From positions 1-64,000 of the forward strand of contig NZ_DATCTF010000013.1 in the NCBI RefSeq assembly GCF_036568125.1: 64,000 nt of DNA. Reading direction: 5' to 3'. Positions 35,571 to 43,821 of this stretch are shown one piece after another. Source of the stretch: Magnetovibrio sp. (lineage in GTDB: Bacteria; Pseudomonadota; Alphaproteobacteria; Rhodospirillales; Magnetovibrionaceae). The notes under the pieces are model-generated. The model saw only the letters and a list, made by a program, of their open reading frames with translations, made no database searches and was not told the origin of the DNA. The first letter of the stretch is position 1. The number at the start of each line of letters is the position of its first letter. The position numbers and the translations under genes were made by a program.

Positions 35571-36434
35571 ATGAGGACGACATTGAAAATTGCCTGCGTC
35601 GCGTTGCTGTGCGGCACAAGCGTCGCCCAGGCCCAGCATGCGGGTCATGGCGACATGGCCAAAGGGCCGTCCGCACCCGATTGGACGGCTTACCCCGTCA
35701 TCGCGGCGGGCGGTGGGTTTAGCCGCAGTGGCGCTAAATTTCAGGCCTACAACATGCATGCCATGGACGCTGCGTCTTACGCATCGTTCGATGGTCAGAC
35801 GGTCGAAGACCTAAATAAAGCGACCCAGTCCCTGAAGGTCGATGAAAACGGCGCGTTGTCGGTGAAGTCCGGGGCCAAGGGCGGTTACTATCTGGTTCGT
35901 GTTTCGGGCCATGGACCGGGGGGGGAAGAGGCCTCCGCGACGACGCTTAAATACTTCTCCAACCCCGGACCCGCGCCGCGCGATCTGTTGAACATCGCCC
36001 GGCCCGGTTTCGAGATTATGCCCGCCGTGTTGCCGCGTGAACACGGCCATTATCGAGAATATGAAACCTGGCGCTTCAGCGTACGCATGGACGGCAAGCC
36101 GATGGCGGGCCTGCCTGTGGTGATGGAAACCTCCAACGGCAGCAAAGCCGAATACGTCACCCAAGCCGATGGAAGCGTGGACATCACGTTTCCGGGGGAC
36201 TTCAAGGATATCCCCAAGGACCAGTGGCGACATGGCAGCCCGCCAGCGTCGAAATTCGTGGTGGCGGTGCGCAACGGCGGTTTGCTCGCGACCTATAACG
36301 ACAGCTACGAGCTTGGTGCGTACGGCGACAAAAATCTTTGGGCCGGGATTGGCTTCACCATGTTGGGCATGATCGCCGCCGTGCCTTTGGTTCGCCGTCG
36401 CAAGCCTGCCAAGAATTCTCAGGGGGAGGCCTGA
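35571..36434 (+). CDS. Periplasmic Ig/CNA-like domain protein with C-terminal anchor (DUF4198-like)
   Basis: A 287-aa exported protein. A signal peptide (about 1-22) is followed by an HAGHGDMAK stretch that could bind metal, then two beta-rich regions of a carboxypeptidase-regulatory / DUF4198-like type (KPMAGLPVVMETSNGSKAEY), and a C-terminal membrane helix (GIGFTMLGMIAAVPLV) with a basic stop. DUF4198-like proteins are encoded with metal uptake systems and are thought to be periplasmic metal-handling or adaptor proteins. It lies 14 bp after the receptor and 4 bp before the Fe-S protein gene. Confidence 0.75.
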   Translation: MRTTLKIACVALLCGTSVAQAQHAGHGDMAKGPSAPDWTAYPVIAAGGGFSRSGAKFQAYNMHAMDAASYASFDGQTVEDLNKATQSLKVDENGALSVKSGAKGGYYLVRVSGHGPGGEEASATTLKYFSNPGPAPRDLLNIARPGFEIMPAVLPREHGHYREYETWRFSVRMDGKPMAGLPVVMETSNGSKAEYVTQADGSVDITFPGDFKDIPKDQWRHGSPPASKFVVAVRNGGLLATYNDSYELGAYGDKNLWAGIGFTMLGMIAAVPLVRRRKPAKNSQGEA

Positions 36435-36438
36435 CATC

Positions 36439-37482
36439 ATGACGAATTTTTTGACGCTTTCGCGCATTCGCCTGTCTGTTCAGGTCATGATGTTGGTGTT
36501 TACCGTCTACGGCGGGGCCTTGGTCGGTCATTATTTGGCGGACAAGGTCACCGGCGCGTTGCCGGCACTGTCGTGCGCTTACGATCAAAAGAACTCGGCG
36601 TACTGCGTGCTGATTCCGATGCAGCATCAATTGCATCACCGGGTCGGCGAAAGCATCGTGCGCATGCAGCAGTTCAGTTTCGACTACATCATCCCGCTGG
36701 GTTTCACCATGTTGACCTTCTTGGCATTCTTCATGGTACTCAATAAGGCCTTCTGCGGGTGGATTTGCCCGTTGGGCACGGTGCAGGAACTGATCTACAA
36801 GGTCGGTCGGCGCATGCGTCTGCCGGTGCGCCGTTTCACCCAGGCAACGGTCGGGCGCATCCGCCCGGTCAAGTGGGCGGTGCTGATCTTGCTGGTTCTG
36901 GTGCTGCCGCTGATGGCGGGTCTGGGTTACACCAGCTATGTCACCGGCGACGCTTATTGCCAAGTGTGTCCGTCCCGCGTCGTGACCACCTTGCTGACCG
37001 CCAATACCGAACAGATCGCTGTCAATACGGCCGACCCCACTGCATTTGCGTTCAGTGCGGCGCGGAGCGCGATTGTCGGTTTCATACTGATCCTCGCGTT
37101 TGGCATGCGCCAGCCGTTTTGCCGGGTTTGCCCGATGCTGGCGTTGCATGCGGTATTTCGCCGCATCGTGCCGCTGCGACTGGCCAAGAAAGCAACAGGC
37201 GACAAGTGCGGGAAATGCAAAGCCTGCTATCAAGCATGTCCTATGGACATCCATGAGGTGGCGTTTGAGTTCGGATCCAAGGCATTCCACCAAGACTGCA
37301 CCATGTGTGGGCGGTGCGTGGAGTTTTGTCCCGATGACGGCATGTTGGCATTGAAACTTGGTCCGATCCCGCTGTTTACGGCATCGGGGGCGTATATGAA
37401 GCGCCGCGCCAAGATCGACAAGCCGGACGGCACCTTGCCCAACACCAAAAAGCCGACGCCCAAAGCGGCACCGGCGGAGTAA
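36439..37482 (+). CDS. NapH/CcoG-like polyferredoxin membrane protein
   Basis: A 347-aa inner-membrane electron-transfer protein with about five membrane segments. Membrane-proximal cysteine motifs FCGWICPLG, YCQVCPSRV and FCRVCPMLA are of the NapH/NosR/CcoG type. Two C-terminal [4Fe-4S] ferredoxin motifs follow, CGKCKACYQACPMD and CTMCGRCVEFCPDD. Family members pass electrons from quinol or cytoplasmic donors to the periplasm; CcoG reduces Cu(II) to Cu(I). In this operon it is likely a metal reductase. GGGAGG precedes the ATG by 11 bases. No napA, nos or cco genes are adjacent, so a role in those systems is not indicated. Confidence 0.85.
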   Translation: MTNFLTLSRIRLSVQVMMLVFTVYGGALVGHYLADKVTGALPALSCAYDQKNSAYCVLIPMQHQLHHRVGESIVRMQQFSFDYIIPLGFTMLTFLAFFMVLNKAFCGWICPLGTVQELIYKVGRRMRLPVRRFTQATVGRIRPVKWAVLILLVLVLPLMAGLGYTSYVTGDAYCQVCPSRVVTTLLTANTEQIAVNTADPTAFAFSAARSAIVGFILILAFGMRQPFCRVCPMLALHAVFRRIVPLRLAKKATGDKCGKCKACYQACPMDIHEVAFEFGSKAFHQDCTMCGRCVEFCPDDGMLALKLGPIPLFTASGAYMKRRAKIDKPDGTLPNTKKPTPKAAPAE

Positions 37483-37487
37483 CGGCC

Positions 37488-38150
37488 ATGGGACCGGAAT
37501 TCTATGGACCGGATACTCCTGCCGCGGCGGTGGGCTTGCTGTCCATCTGGATTCTCGGTTTGTCCGTTGGACTGACCGCGTGTACCGCCACGTGCCTGCC
37601 GTTCATGGGTGCGCTGGTCGTGGGCGACGGTCAGTCCGCGGGTACGGCGTTTCGCCAAACGGGCTCGTTTGCGCTGGGCAAGATCTTGGCCTACGCCGTA
37701 CTCGGCATGGCGGCGGGTTTGTTGGGTGAGGTGCTGCTCGACGTGGTCGAAAGCAATCTCGGCCACTGGCTGATCGGCGGGGTGAGCATTGCTACCGGGT
37801 TGTGGCTGGTGCTGGCGGGCAAGGTCGCTATGGGCTGCGCGACGTCGCGGGTGATGCGCGGTGCGCCGCCGTTCGCGTTGGGCTTCGTGCTCAGCTTCGT
37901 GCCGTGCGCGCCGTTGGCGGCATTGCTGGCGGCGGCGGCGTTGGGTGCCGATCCGATCCATGGGTTGGCTATGGGTGCGGTGTTCGGTTTGGGCGCGGCG
38001 TTGACGCCGCTGTTCATCGTGGTGCCGCTTCTGGGCCGCCTGGGGCGGGAAATGACCGCCGAGCGACCGGGTCTGCTTCTGATGATGCGCTGGTTGGGGG
38101 CGTTGATTTTGATCGCGCTCGGCCTGCGCCGTATTTTGTTGGCGTGGTGA
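37488..38150 (+). CDS. SafE/CcdA-like membrane protein
   Basis: A 220-aa inner-membrane protein with six predicted membrane segments. Two cysteine motifs lie in or near helices: LTACTATCLPFMGALV near residue 27 and SFVPCAPLAALL near 135, in the pattern of CcdA/DsbD and SafE-type proteins. Such proteins carry electrons or metals across the membrane. It follows the Fe-S protein by five bases and precedes tonB by ten. A role as metal transporter across the inner membrane is plausible because no other inner-membrane importer is present in the island. Confidence 0.78.
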   Translation: MGPEFYGPDTPAAAVGLLSIWILGLSVGLTACTATCLPFMGALVVGDGQSAGTAFRQTGSFALGKILAYAVLGMAAGLLGEVLLDVVESNLGHWLIGGVSIATGLWLVLAGKVAMGCATSRVMRGAPPFALGFVLSFVPCAPLAALLAAAALGADPIHGLAMGAVFGLGAALTPLFIVVPLLGRLGREMTAERPGLLLMMRWLGALILIALGLRRILLAW

Positions 38151-38160
38151 GGAGACGTCC

Positions 38161-38931
38161 ATGATGGCGCTGACCATGAACCGCATCGCTCCGCCGACCG
38201 CCGCCTTCGTGGTGGCGAGCGGCGTACATGTGGCGATCGCGTTGGCGTTGTTGTGGATGCCTAAGCCGGATATCACACCGCCCGTCGCGGTGGGTGGGTT
38301 CGAGGTGGTGGACCTCTCAGCGTTCGGTGTCGCGGCGCAGCCGGAACCCGAACCGGTCGAGGAAAAGCCCATCGAGGAAGCAAAAGTCGAGCCCGAACCG
38401 ATCCCGGAGCCGCTTCCCGAACCGGAACCGATCCCCGAGCCTAAGGTCGAGGCTGCCCCCGAGCCTGCACCGGTTGAAATCCCAAAGCCGGTGGTCAAAC
38501 CTCAGCCTAAACCTCAGCCGAAGCCGGTGGTAAAACCGAAACCCAAGCCTGTGCAAAAGGTCGAGGCGAAACCAACACCCGAACCGAAACCGCAAGCCAA
38601 ACCGCAAAAAGCGCAGCCCAGCGCCCCTGGCAGTCTGAACGCGTTCGTGCCGCCGACCAGCACGGCGGCTTACCTGCGCAACCCCAAGCCGTCGTATCCG
38701 CCGCTGGCGCAACGACGCGGTATGGAAGGTGTGGTGCTTTTACTGGTCGAAGTCTCGGCCCAAGGACTGCCGACGTCGGTGACGGTGAAGAAAACCAGCG
38801 GTTTCATGCTGTTGGACAAAGCCGCATTGAAAGCCGTGCGTTCCTGGCGCTTTGCCCCGGCCAAACGCGGCAGCGTACCGGTCGCGGCGGCGGTCGAAGT
38901 GCCGATTCGATTTAAACTGAACGATGCATAA
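38161..38931 (+). CDS. tonB: TonB energy-transducing protein
   Basis: Couples the proton motive force from ExbBD to the outer-membrane receptor. The 256-aa protein has an N-terminal membrane helix, then a long Pro/Glu/Lys-rich periplasm-spanning stretch (about residues 58-155, PEPEPVEEKP and KPQPKPQPKP repeats), and the TonB C-terminal domain (NPKPSYPPLAQRRGMEGVVL; VKKTSGFMLLDKAALKAVRS; RFKL). GAGGAG lies 6 bases before the ATG. It lies 14 bp before exbB; its location in this operon suggests a dedicated TonB for the receptor above. Confidence 0.95.
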   Translation: MMALTMNRIAPPTAAFVVASGVHVAIALALLWMPKPDITPPVAVGGFEVVDLSAFGVAAQPEPEPVEEKPIEEAKVEPEPIPEPLPEPEPIPEPKVEAAPEPAPVEIPKPVVKPQPKPQPKPVVKPKPKPVQKVEAKPTPEPKPQAKPQKAQPSAPGSLNAFVPPTSTAAYLRNPKPSYPPLAQRRGMEGVVLLLVEVSAQGLPTSVTVKKTSGFMLLDKAALKAVRSWRFAPAKRGSVPVAAAVEVPIRFKLNDA

Positions 38932-38944
38932 GAAGGACTAAAAC

Positions 38945-39535
38945 GTGGAAAGCGGAAATCTTGAGCTGCTGTCGTGGTGGGGCGATGCCGACTGGATCGT
39001 ACGCGGGGTGTTCATCATCTTGATCGCGCTGTCGGTGATCAGTTGGACCATCATGGTCTATAAATCGTGGCAGCTTTCATCAGTCTATCGACGGGAACGA
39101 GCCTATCGCGGTCAAGGCGCCCCCGCATACGGCCTGCCATCGGCCCACGTGGTCACGGGACTGACCGACATCACCGGCGACGAGCGCGAAACCATGGCGG
39201 GTGCTCTGGTGCGTGAAAGTCGCCTGGACATGGAAGCGGGCTTGACGTTGCTGGCGACCATCGGCAACACCGCACCGTTCATTGGTCTGTTCGGCACCGT
39301 GTGGGGCATCATGCACGCCCTGCAAAGTTTGGGCGGGGCCGAGGCTTTGAGCATGGACATGGTCGCGGGGCCGGTGGCCGAAGCCTTGGTAGCGACGGCG
39401 GCGGGGCTGTTCACTGCAATTCCGGCGGTGGTCGGCTATAACCTGCTTCTGCGCCAACTGCGCCGCCTGTTCGGCGTGGTCGAAGCCAACGCGGTGCGCA
39501 TCCTCGCTGGCGCGAACAAGAACGGGAGCGCGTGA
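38945..39535 (+). CDS. exbB: Biopolymer transport protein ExbB (MotA/TolQ family)
   Basis: The proton channel of the TonB complex, 196 aa, with three membrane segments. The MotA/TolQ/ExbB signature is LLATIGNTAPFIGLFGTVWG and the third helix region is AGPVAEALVATAAGLFTAIP. Fourteen bases separate it from tonB and one from exbD. Confidence 0.95.
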   Translation: MESGNLELLSWWGDADWIVRGVFIILIALSVISWTIMVYKSWQLSSVYRRERAYRGQGAPAYGLPSAHVVTGLTDITGDERETMAGALVRESRLDMEAGLTLLATIGNTAPFIGLFGTVWGIMHALQSLGGAEALSMDMVAGPVAEALVATAAGLFTAIPAVVGYNLLLRQLRRLFGVVEANAVRILAGANKNGSA

Positions 39536-39536
39536 C

Positions 39537-39947
39537 ATGGCGGGCGGCATTTCCGGCGGCGATCCCGATCAGCCAATGAGCGAAATCAACGTCACGCCCC
39601 TGGTTGACGTGATGTTGGTGTTGTTGGTGATTTTCATCGTCGCCGCGCCATTGATGGCCGAGGCATTGCGCGTCGATCTGCCCAAGGCCAGCGCCGAGCC
39701 GATGACCGAGCCCGATGTCACCACGCTGGAGGTGATGGCCGATGGCACCTTGCGCTTGGATGGCGACGTGATCGGCGACGATTTGTTGCCGGCGCGCCTC
39801 AAGGCGATCGCCCACGAAGATTCCCAGCGCGTTCTGAAATTGGGCGGTGACGGCGCGGTGCCTTATCAGCGCATCGCCGAAGTATTGGCGATGGCCAAGC
39901 AAAGCGGCATCGGTCGGATCGCCTTCGCCACCCAATCGCCGCGTTAG
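39537..39947 (+). CDS. exbD: Biopolymer transport protein ExbD
   Basis: The third component of the TonB complex, 136 aa, with one membrane helix carrying the proton-translocating aspartate in EINVTPLVDVMLVLLVIF and a periplasmic domain. It is the last gene of the island. Its 3' end overlaps by four bases the stop of the leftward radical SAM gene. Confidence 0.95.
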   Translation: MAGGISGGDPDQPMSEINVTPLVDVMLVLLVIFIVAAPLMAEALRVDLPKASAEPMTEPDVTTLEVMADGTLRLDGDVIGDDLLPARLKAIAHEDSQRVLKLGGDGAVPYQRIAEVLAMAKQSGIGRIAFATQSPR

Positions 39948-41344
39948 GCGTTTTTAGACAGCAAGCTGAGCCCCTGGCGGACATGTTCGATCAAGCGGCG
40001 CGGGTTGATCAGGTTGCGCCACACGGTGCGCAGCAAAAAGCCCGGGCGGAGATAAAAACGCCGGTTGAAACGCTTGCGCAGACGCAAGATCTCCTGCGGG
40101 CTCAAGGTGTCGCTCGACAGCACCGAGGTTTCGCCGCTTTGGTCCATGTTGGCCAGTTCTTCGCTGACCAACCCTTGTTCGACCATCTGGCGGCGCAGCT
40201 TGGTTCCGGCGCGCGGGATCGCGGTGTGCACCGACAAATAATCGGGATCCAAATGGCAGACGAAATCCATGGTCGCTTCGATGTCGTCCGCCGTTTCGCC
40301 GGGCAGGCCGACGATCACCGTGGCGACCGTTTCCAGCCCCGCGTTGCGGCATGCGGTGAACGCAGCTTTCATTTCCGGGGTCGCGAAATCTTTCTGAATA
40401 GCCTGCAATGTTTCAGGCTTGGCGGTTTCCACGCCCATGATCACGGTGTGGCAGCCCTTTGCCGCCATGGCTTTTGCCAGCTCGGCATCGATGCAGTCGG
40501 GACGGGTGAAGCAGGTCCAGCCGAAACGATCTCGCCCGCCCGGCAACACGTCGAGAAACGCCGTTGCGCGCGGCCGACTGATGGCGAACGTTTGGTCCCA
40601 CAGCGCAAATTCGCGAATGCCGAGGGCTCGAAGATGTTCAAACTCGGCGGCGACCTCCTCGATCGGACGGGCATGGTAGTGCAGTTGGGACATGACGCAA
40701 AACGAACAGCGGTAGGGGCAGCCATAATCCGTCAGCACGCTGGCGAACGGGGTGCGCGCGGCAAAGGGAAAGCGATAGGGCAACGGCTTGAACAATTCAT
40801 GCGGCGGCAAGCCGACGCTGTAGTTTTTTGCGTTGCCGGTGTCGTCGGGGCCTTGTTCGATACCGTGAGCGGTTTTGTAGATCAGATCGACCAGGTCCTC
40901 GGTCTCGCCGCTGGCGAAGCGCACCGGCGATGCGGCGGAAAAGTCCAGCGCAACGGCGTCAAGCAATCCACTTTCGATCCATTGGCGGCCGTGTTCGCGC
41001 AACACGTCGCCGCTGCCGATCATAATCGCGCGGGGTAGCTCGACGCGCAGGGCATTGAGAAACTCGGCGTCTTCGTCCACGCTGACCGCGCCGACCAGGG
41101 TGAACACGGCGTCAGGGGCCGCAGCTTTGGCTGCCGTCAAGGTTTCTGCGATGCCGAGGTTTTGGACGATGGCGTCGATGGCCTGCACGGTCCATCCCGC
41201 GCGTTTGAACTGTGCGCCCGCATGCAGCAGGTCGACCGGCGGGAAGGTATAGCCGGTACGCGAAAGTTTGCTACAGTAATAATCCCGGATATAGGTTTCC
41301 CGACCGGGGGGATTGAGGAGCAACGCGCGGCGTGTCGAATTCAT
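39944..41344 (-). CDS. B12-binding-domain radical SAM protein
   Basis: A 466-aa enzyme of the cobalamin-binding radical SAM class (BchE/HpnJ-like). The N-terminal region (about 1-150) has the Rossmann B12-binding fold (LLLNPPGRETYI; DLLHAGAQFKRAGWTVQAID). The SAM/[4Fe-4S] motif is LTDYGCPYRCSFCVMSQ, followed by the family's IREFALWDQTFAISRPR and GVETAKPETLQAIQKD. Substrates in the class include porphyrins, hopanoids and glycolipids; none can be assigned. AGGGTGA lies just before the ATG, whose 5' region overlaps the rightward glycosyltransferase region. Confidence 0.88.
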   Translation of the reverse strand: MNSTRRALLLNPPGRETYIRDYYCSKLSRTGYTFPPVDLLHAGAQFKRAGWTVQAIDAIVQNLGIAETLTAAKAAAPDAVFTLVGAVSVDEDAEFLNALRVELPRAIMIGSGDVLREHGRQWIESGLLDAVALDFSAASPVRFASGETEDLVDLIYKTAHGIEQGPDDTGNAKNYSVGLPPHELFKPLPYRFPFAARTPFASVLTDYGCPYRCSFCVMSQLHYHARPIEEVAAEFEHLRALGIREFALWDQTFAISRPRATAFLDVLPGGRDRFGWTCFTRPDCIDAELAKAMAAKGCHTVIMGVETAKPETLQAIQKDFATPEMKAAFTACRNAGLETVATVIVGLPGETADDIEATMDFVCHLDPDYLSVHTAIPRAGTKLRRQMVEQGLVSEELANMDQSGETSVLSSDTLSPQEILRLRKRFNRRFYLRPGFLLRTVWRNLINPRRLIEHVRQGLSLLSKNA

Positions 41345-41448
41345 TGCATCACCCTGATCAGCGCAAAAGCGTCAGCTTGGCGTCGCTTCAGTACATCGAA
41401 AAAGTCTTTGGCAGTATAGTTTGCGGACTTTTGCACATACCAGCGAAA

Positions 41449-42549
41449 ATGATCCCCAGACCTCGGGACATGAACCCTGAGCATGTGCGCAAGATGCTGG
41501 TGATCAAGTTTTTCGGCATCGGTAGTCTGGTTTTGGCGACGCCATTTTTTCGCGAAGTGCGCAAACGCTTCCCCAACGCACAAATCCACCTCTTGACGCT
41601 GTCGAGCAACCGCCAAGTGATGGAGATGATCGAAGATGTCGATCAAACCCACTTCGTTGATCTCGGCGGCAGCATCGGGGCCGCCGTTGTGGCGTATGCC
41701 GGCTGCTTGTGGTCGACCTTGCGCCGCCGCTATGACGTCGTCATCGACATGGAGTTCTACACCCGTGCGTCCGCCGTGGTGTCGTTGGCGTCCTGGGCGC
41801 CGGTGCGCATCGGCTATCACGCCCAAGGTATTTATCGCGGCGACATCCAAAGCCACCGGGTGCCGTTCAACAGCTATTGGCACGTGTCGCGCAATTTTTT
41901 GAGCCTGTTGGAGCCTTACGGCTACCGGGTCAATGAGACGGAGGCCGTTCCAGCCCTGAAGATCGCGGCGGGGCTGCGCAAGCCCGCCGAAGCGCTGGCA
42001 GAGAAACTGGGTGGCGGGCGTTACGTCGTGATCAACGTCAACGCCGGGGAATTGGCTTACGAGCGGCGCTGGTTCCCCGCTCGTTTCGCCGATTTGGCGG
42101 CGCGTTTGAGCCAAAGGTTCGATCTGACCTGCGTGTTCATCGGTGCGCCGTCCGAACGAACCTATGTGCAAGCGGTGGCATCGGATGCCGAAGCGCAGGG
42201 CGCACGGGTCGTCAATGCGGCCGGCAAACTGGACCTCATGTCCTTGGCGCAGATATGCCGAGACAGCGCATTGGTGATCAGCAACGATTCCGGCCCGTTG
42301 CACATTGCGGCGGCTACGGGCACGCCGGTGGTGGGTTTTTTCGGCCCCGAAACGCCGGTGCTCTATGGACCTGCGGGGGCGGGGCACTTGGTGTTTCACA
42401 AGAACCTCAGTTGTTCGCCGTGTATCAACATTGAACAGGGCAAGCGATTCAAATGCTGGCATGCGACCGCGATCTGCCAGCAAGCAACCACTGCCGCCGA
42501 CGCGTTCGAGGCAATTTCGGCGCGCTATGACGACGTGCTCAAGGCATGA
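41449..42549 (+). CDS. Family 9 glycosyltransferase (heptosyltransferase-like)
   Basis: A cytoplasmic GT9 enzyme of about 366 aa, adding heptose or another sugar to the LPS core or a related glycan. The N domain is VIKFFGIGSLVLATPFFREV, the C-domain nucleotide-sugar region has YVVINVNAGELAYERRWFP, and the acceptor/nucleotide motif is ALVISNDSGPLHIAAATGTP. A Cys-rich SCSPCINIEQ loop lies near the C terminus, as in many GT9 enzymes. The start is uncertain: ATG 41449 gives the usual length, ATG 41470 is possible, and an earlier GTG (41332) would overlap the divergent radical SAM gene. Confidence 0.85.
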   Translation: MIPRPRDMNPEHVRKMLVIKFFGIGSLVLATPFFREVRKRFPNAQIHLLTLSSNRQVMEMIEDVDQTHFVDLGGSIGAAVVAYAGCLWSTLRRRYDVVIDMEFYTRASAVVSLASWAPVRIGYHAQGIYRGDIQSHRVPFNSYWHVSRNFLSLLEPYGYRVNETEAVPALKIAAGLRKPAEALAEKLGGGRYVVINVNAGELAYERRWFPARFADLAARLSQRFDLTCVFIGAPSERTYVQAVASDAEAQGARVVNAAGKLDLMSLAQICRDSALVISNDSGPLHIAAATGTPVVGFFGPETPVLYGPAGAGHLVFHKNLSCSPCINIEQGKRFKCWHATAICQQATTAADAFEAISARYDDVLKA

Positions 42550-42623
42550 TGAACGGGCTTCGATACGCTGGTCGCAATCGCCGTTTCGTGACATCATATC
42601 CCTAGGCTCACAGGTCTGATTTC

Positions 42624-42734
42624 ATGGCTAAAAATTCCATTGCGGCGCGTGACGAACAGGCCTATATGAAGCGCCGCATTTGGGCCCATCGAGGGCCCTG
42701 GGAAGGCAGATATGATCAGGGATGCTGTCGTTGA
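42624..42734 (+). CDS. Possible small peptide (36 aa) ahead of the GNAT/C39 gene
   Basis: An ATG-started frame of 36 codons overlaps the GNAT gene start by 23 bases in another frame. The peptide is basic with an RDEQAYMKRRIW core, two tryptophans and a CC near the end. A weak AGG lies 8-9 bases upstream. The overlap would couple it to the next gene. No relatives are known to me; it could also be a translational leader or a chance frame. Confidence 0.3.
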   Translation: MAKNSIAARDEQAYMKRRIWAHRGPWEGRYDQGCCR

Positions 42735-43821
42735 CGACGTGCCCGCTTTAGTCGATCTCGAAAACCGCTGTTTCGAGACCGATCGCCTATCCGCCCGCAG
42801 CTTCCGCCGCTTTCTTGCCAAGGGTAAGGCAATGGTGCTTGTCGATGAAGACGACGATCACCTCCTGAACGGATACGCGCTGGTGCTGTTTCATCCCAAC
42901 ACCGCCTTGGCGCGGTTGTATTCTCTGGCCGTCGATCCCGACTTGCGCGGTCGCGGCATCGCGCGTGCTTTGTTGACGCAAGCGGAAAGTCGCACGCTGG
43001 ACCGCGACGCCACGCGCATGCGCTTGGAGGTTCACCAAGACAACGCCGCCGCGCAAAGCCTGTATCATCAATTGGGATATCGTGCCTTTGCCATACATCC
43101 CGATTACTATGAGGATCACGCCAGCGCGGTGCGCATGGAAAAGCGTCTCGCCCCGCATTTGGCGCAAGACCTCAATCGTGTGCCATATTACGCCCAAACG
43201 CTGAACTTCACCTGCGGCCCGGCCTGTCTGATCATGGCGATGAAAACCCTGCAGCCCGGCCTGACCGTCAACCGCCAGTTGGAACTGCAGCTGTGGCGCG
43301 AAGCCACCACCATTTTCATGACCGCCGGGCACGGCGGTTGCGGCGCGCTGGGGCTTGCGTTGGCGGCGTGGCGGCGCGGGTTCGGCGTCGACGTGGCGAT
43401 GAGCGACGAAACCGAAATGTTCATTTCGTCGGTGCGCAGCGAAGACAAAAAAGACGTCATTCGCATGGTCGAGGAAGGCTTTCTCGAAGAAGCCGCCGAA
43501 ACGGACATCGCCATGCGCGGCGAGCCGATGGATGCGAACGAACTGTGCGAGCACATCAGGCGCGGCCATATTCCCATCGTCTTGATCAGTGCGTATCGGC
43601 TGAGCGGCGACAAAGAGCCGCACTGGGTGGTGCTGAGCGCGTTCGACGAGCACTTCATTTATATCAACGACCCGTTTCCTGAACCGGAAAAGAATCGCTT
43701 CGACACGGATTGCATCGGTATCCCCATCACCCGCGCGGAACTGACGCGCATGATGCGGTTCGGAAGCCGCAAGCACTTTGCCTCGGTTGTCATTCATCCT
43801 TTGCGAAAGGGCAAACTCTGA
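42712..43821 (+). CDS. GNAT acetyltransferase fused to a C39-like peptidase domain
   Basis: A 369-aa two-domain protein. Residues about 1-145 are a GNAT N-acetyltransferase with the acetyl-CoA loop SLAVDPDLRGRGIARALL and YHQLGYRAF. Residues about 160-365 are a papain-like C39/double-glycine-type domain: the putative catalytic Cys is in LNFTCGPACLIMAMKTLQP, a His in EPHWVVLSAFDEHF and an Asp in YINDPFPEPE. The stop codon abuts the ATG of the RLAN/ATP-grasp gene with no gap, so the two act together. The combination is known in genome surveys of ATP-grasp amidoligases, but no product has been assigned to my knowledge. Confidence 0.87.
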   Translation: MIRDAVVDDVPALVDLENRCFETDRLSARSFRRFLAKGKAMVLVDEDDDHLLNGYALVLFHPNTALARLYSLAVDPDLRGRGIARALLTQAESRTLDRDATRMRLEVHQDNAAAQSLYHQLGYRAFAIHPDYYEDHASAVRMEKRLAPHLAQDLNRVPYYAQTLNFTCGPACLIMAMKTLQPGLTVNRQLELQLWREATTIFMTAGHGGCGALGLALAAWRRGFGVDVAMSDETEMFISSVRSEDKKDVIRMVEEGFLEEAAETDIAMRGEPMDANELCEHIRRGHIPIVLISAYRLSGDKEPHWVVLSAFDEHFIYINDPFPEPEKNRFDTDCIGIPITRAELTRMMRFGSRKHFASVVIHPLRKGKL

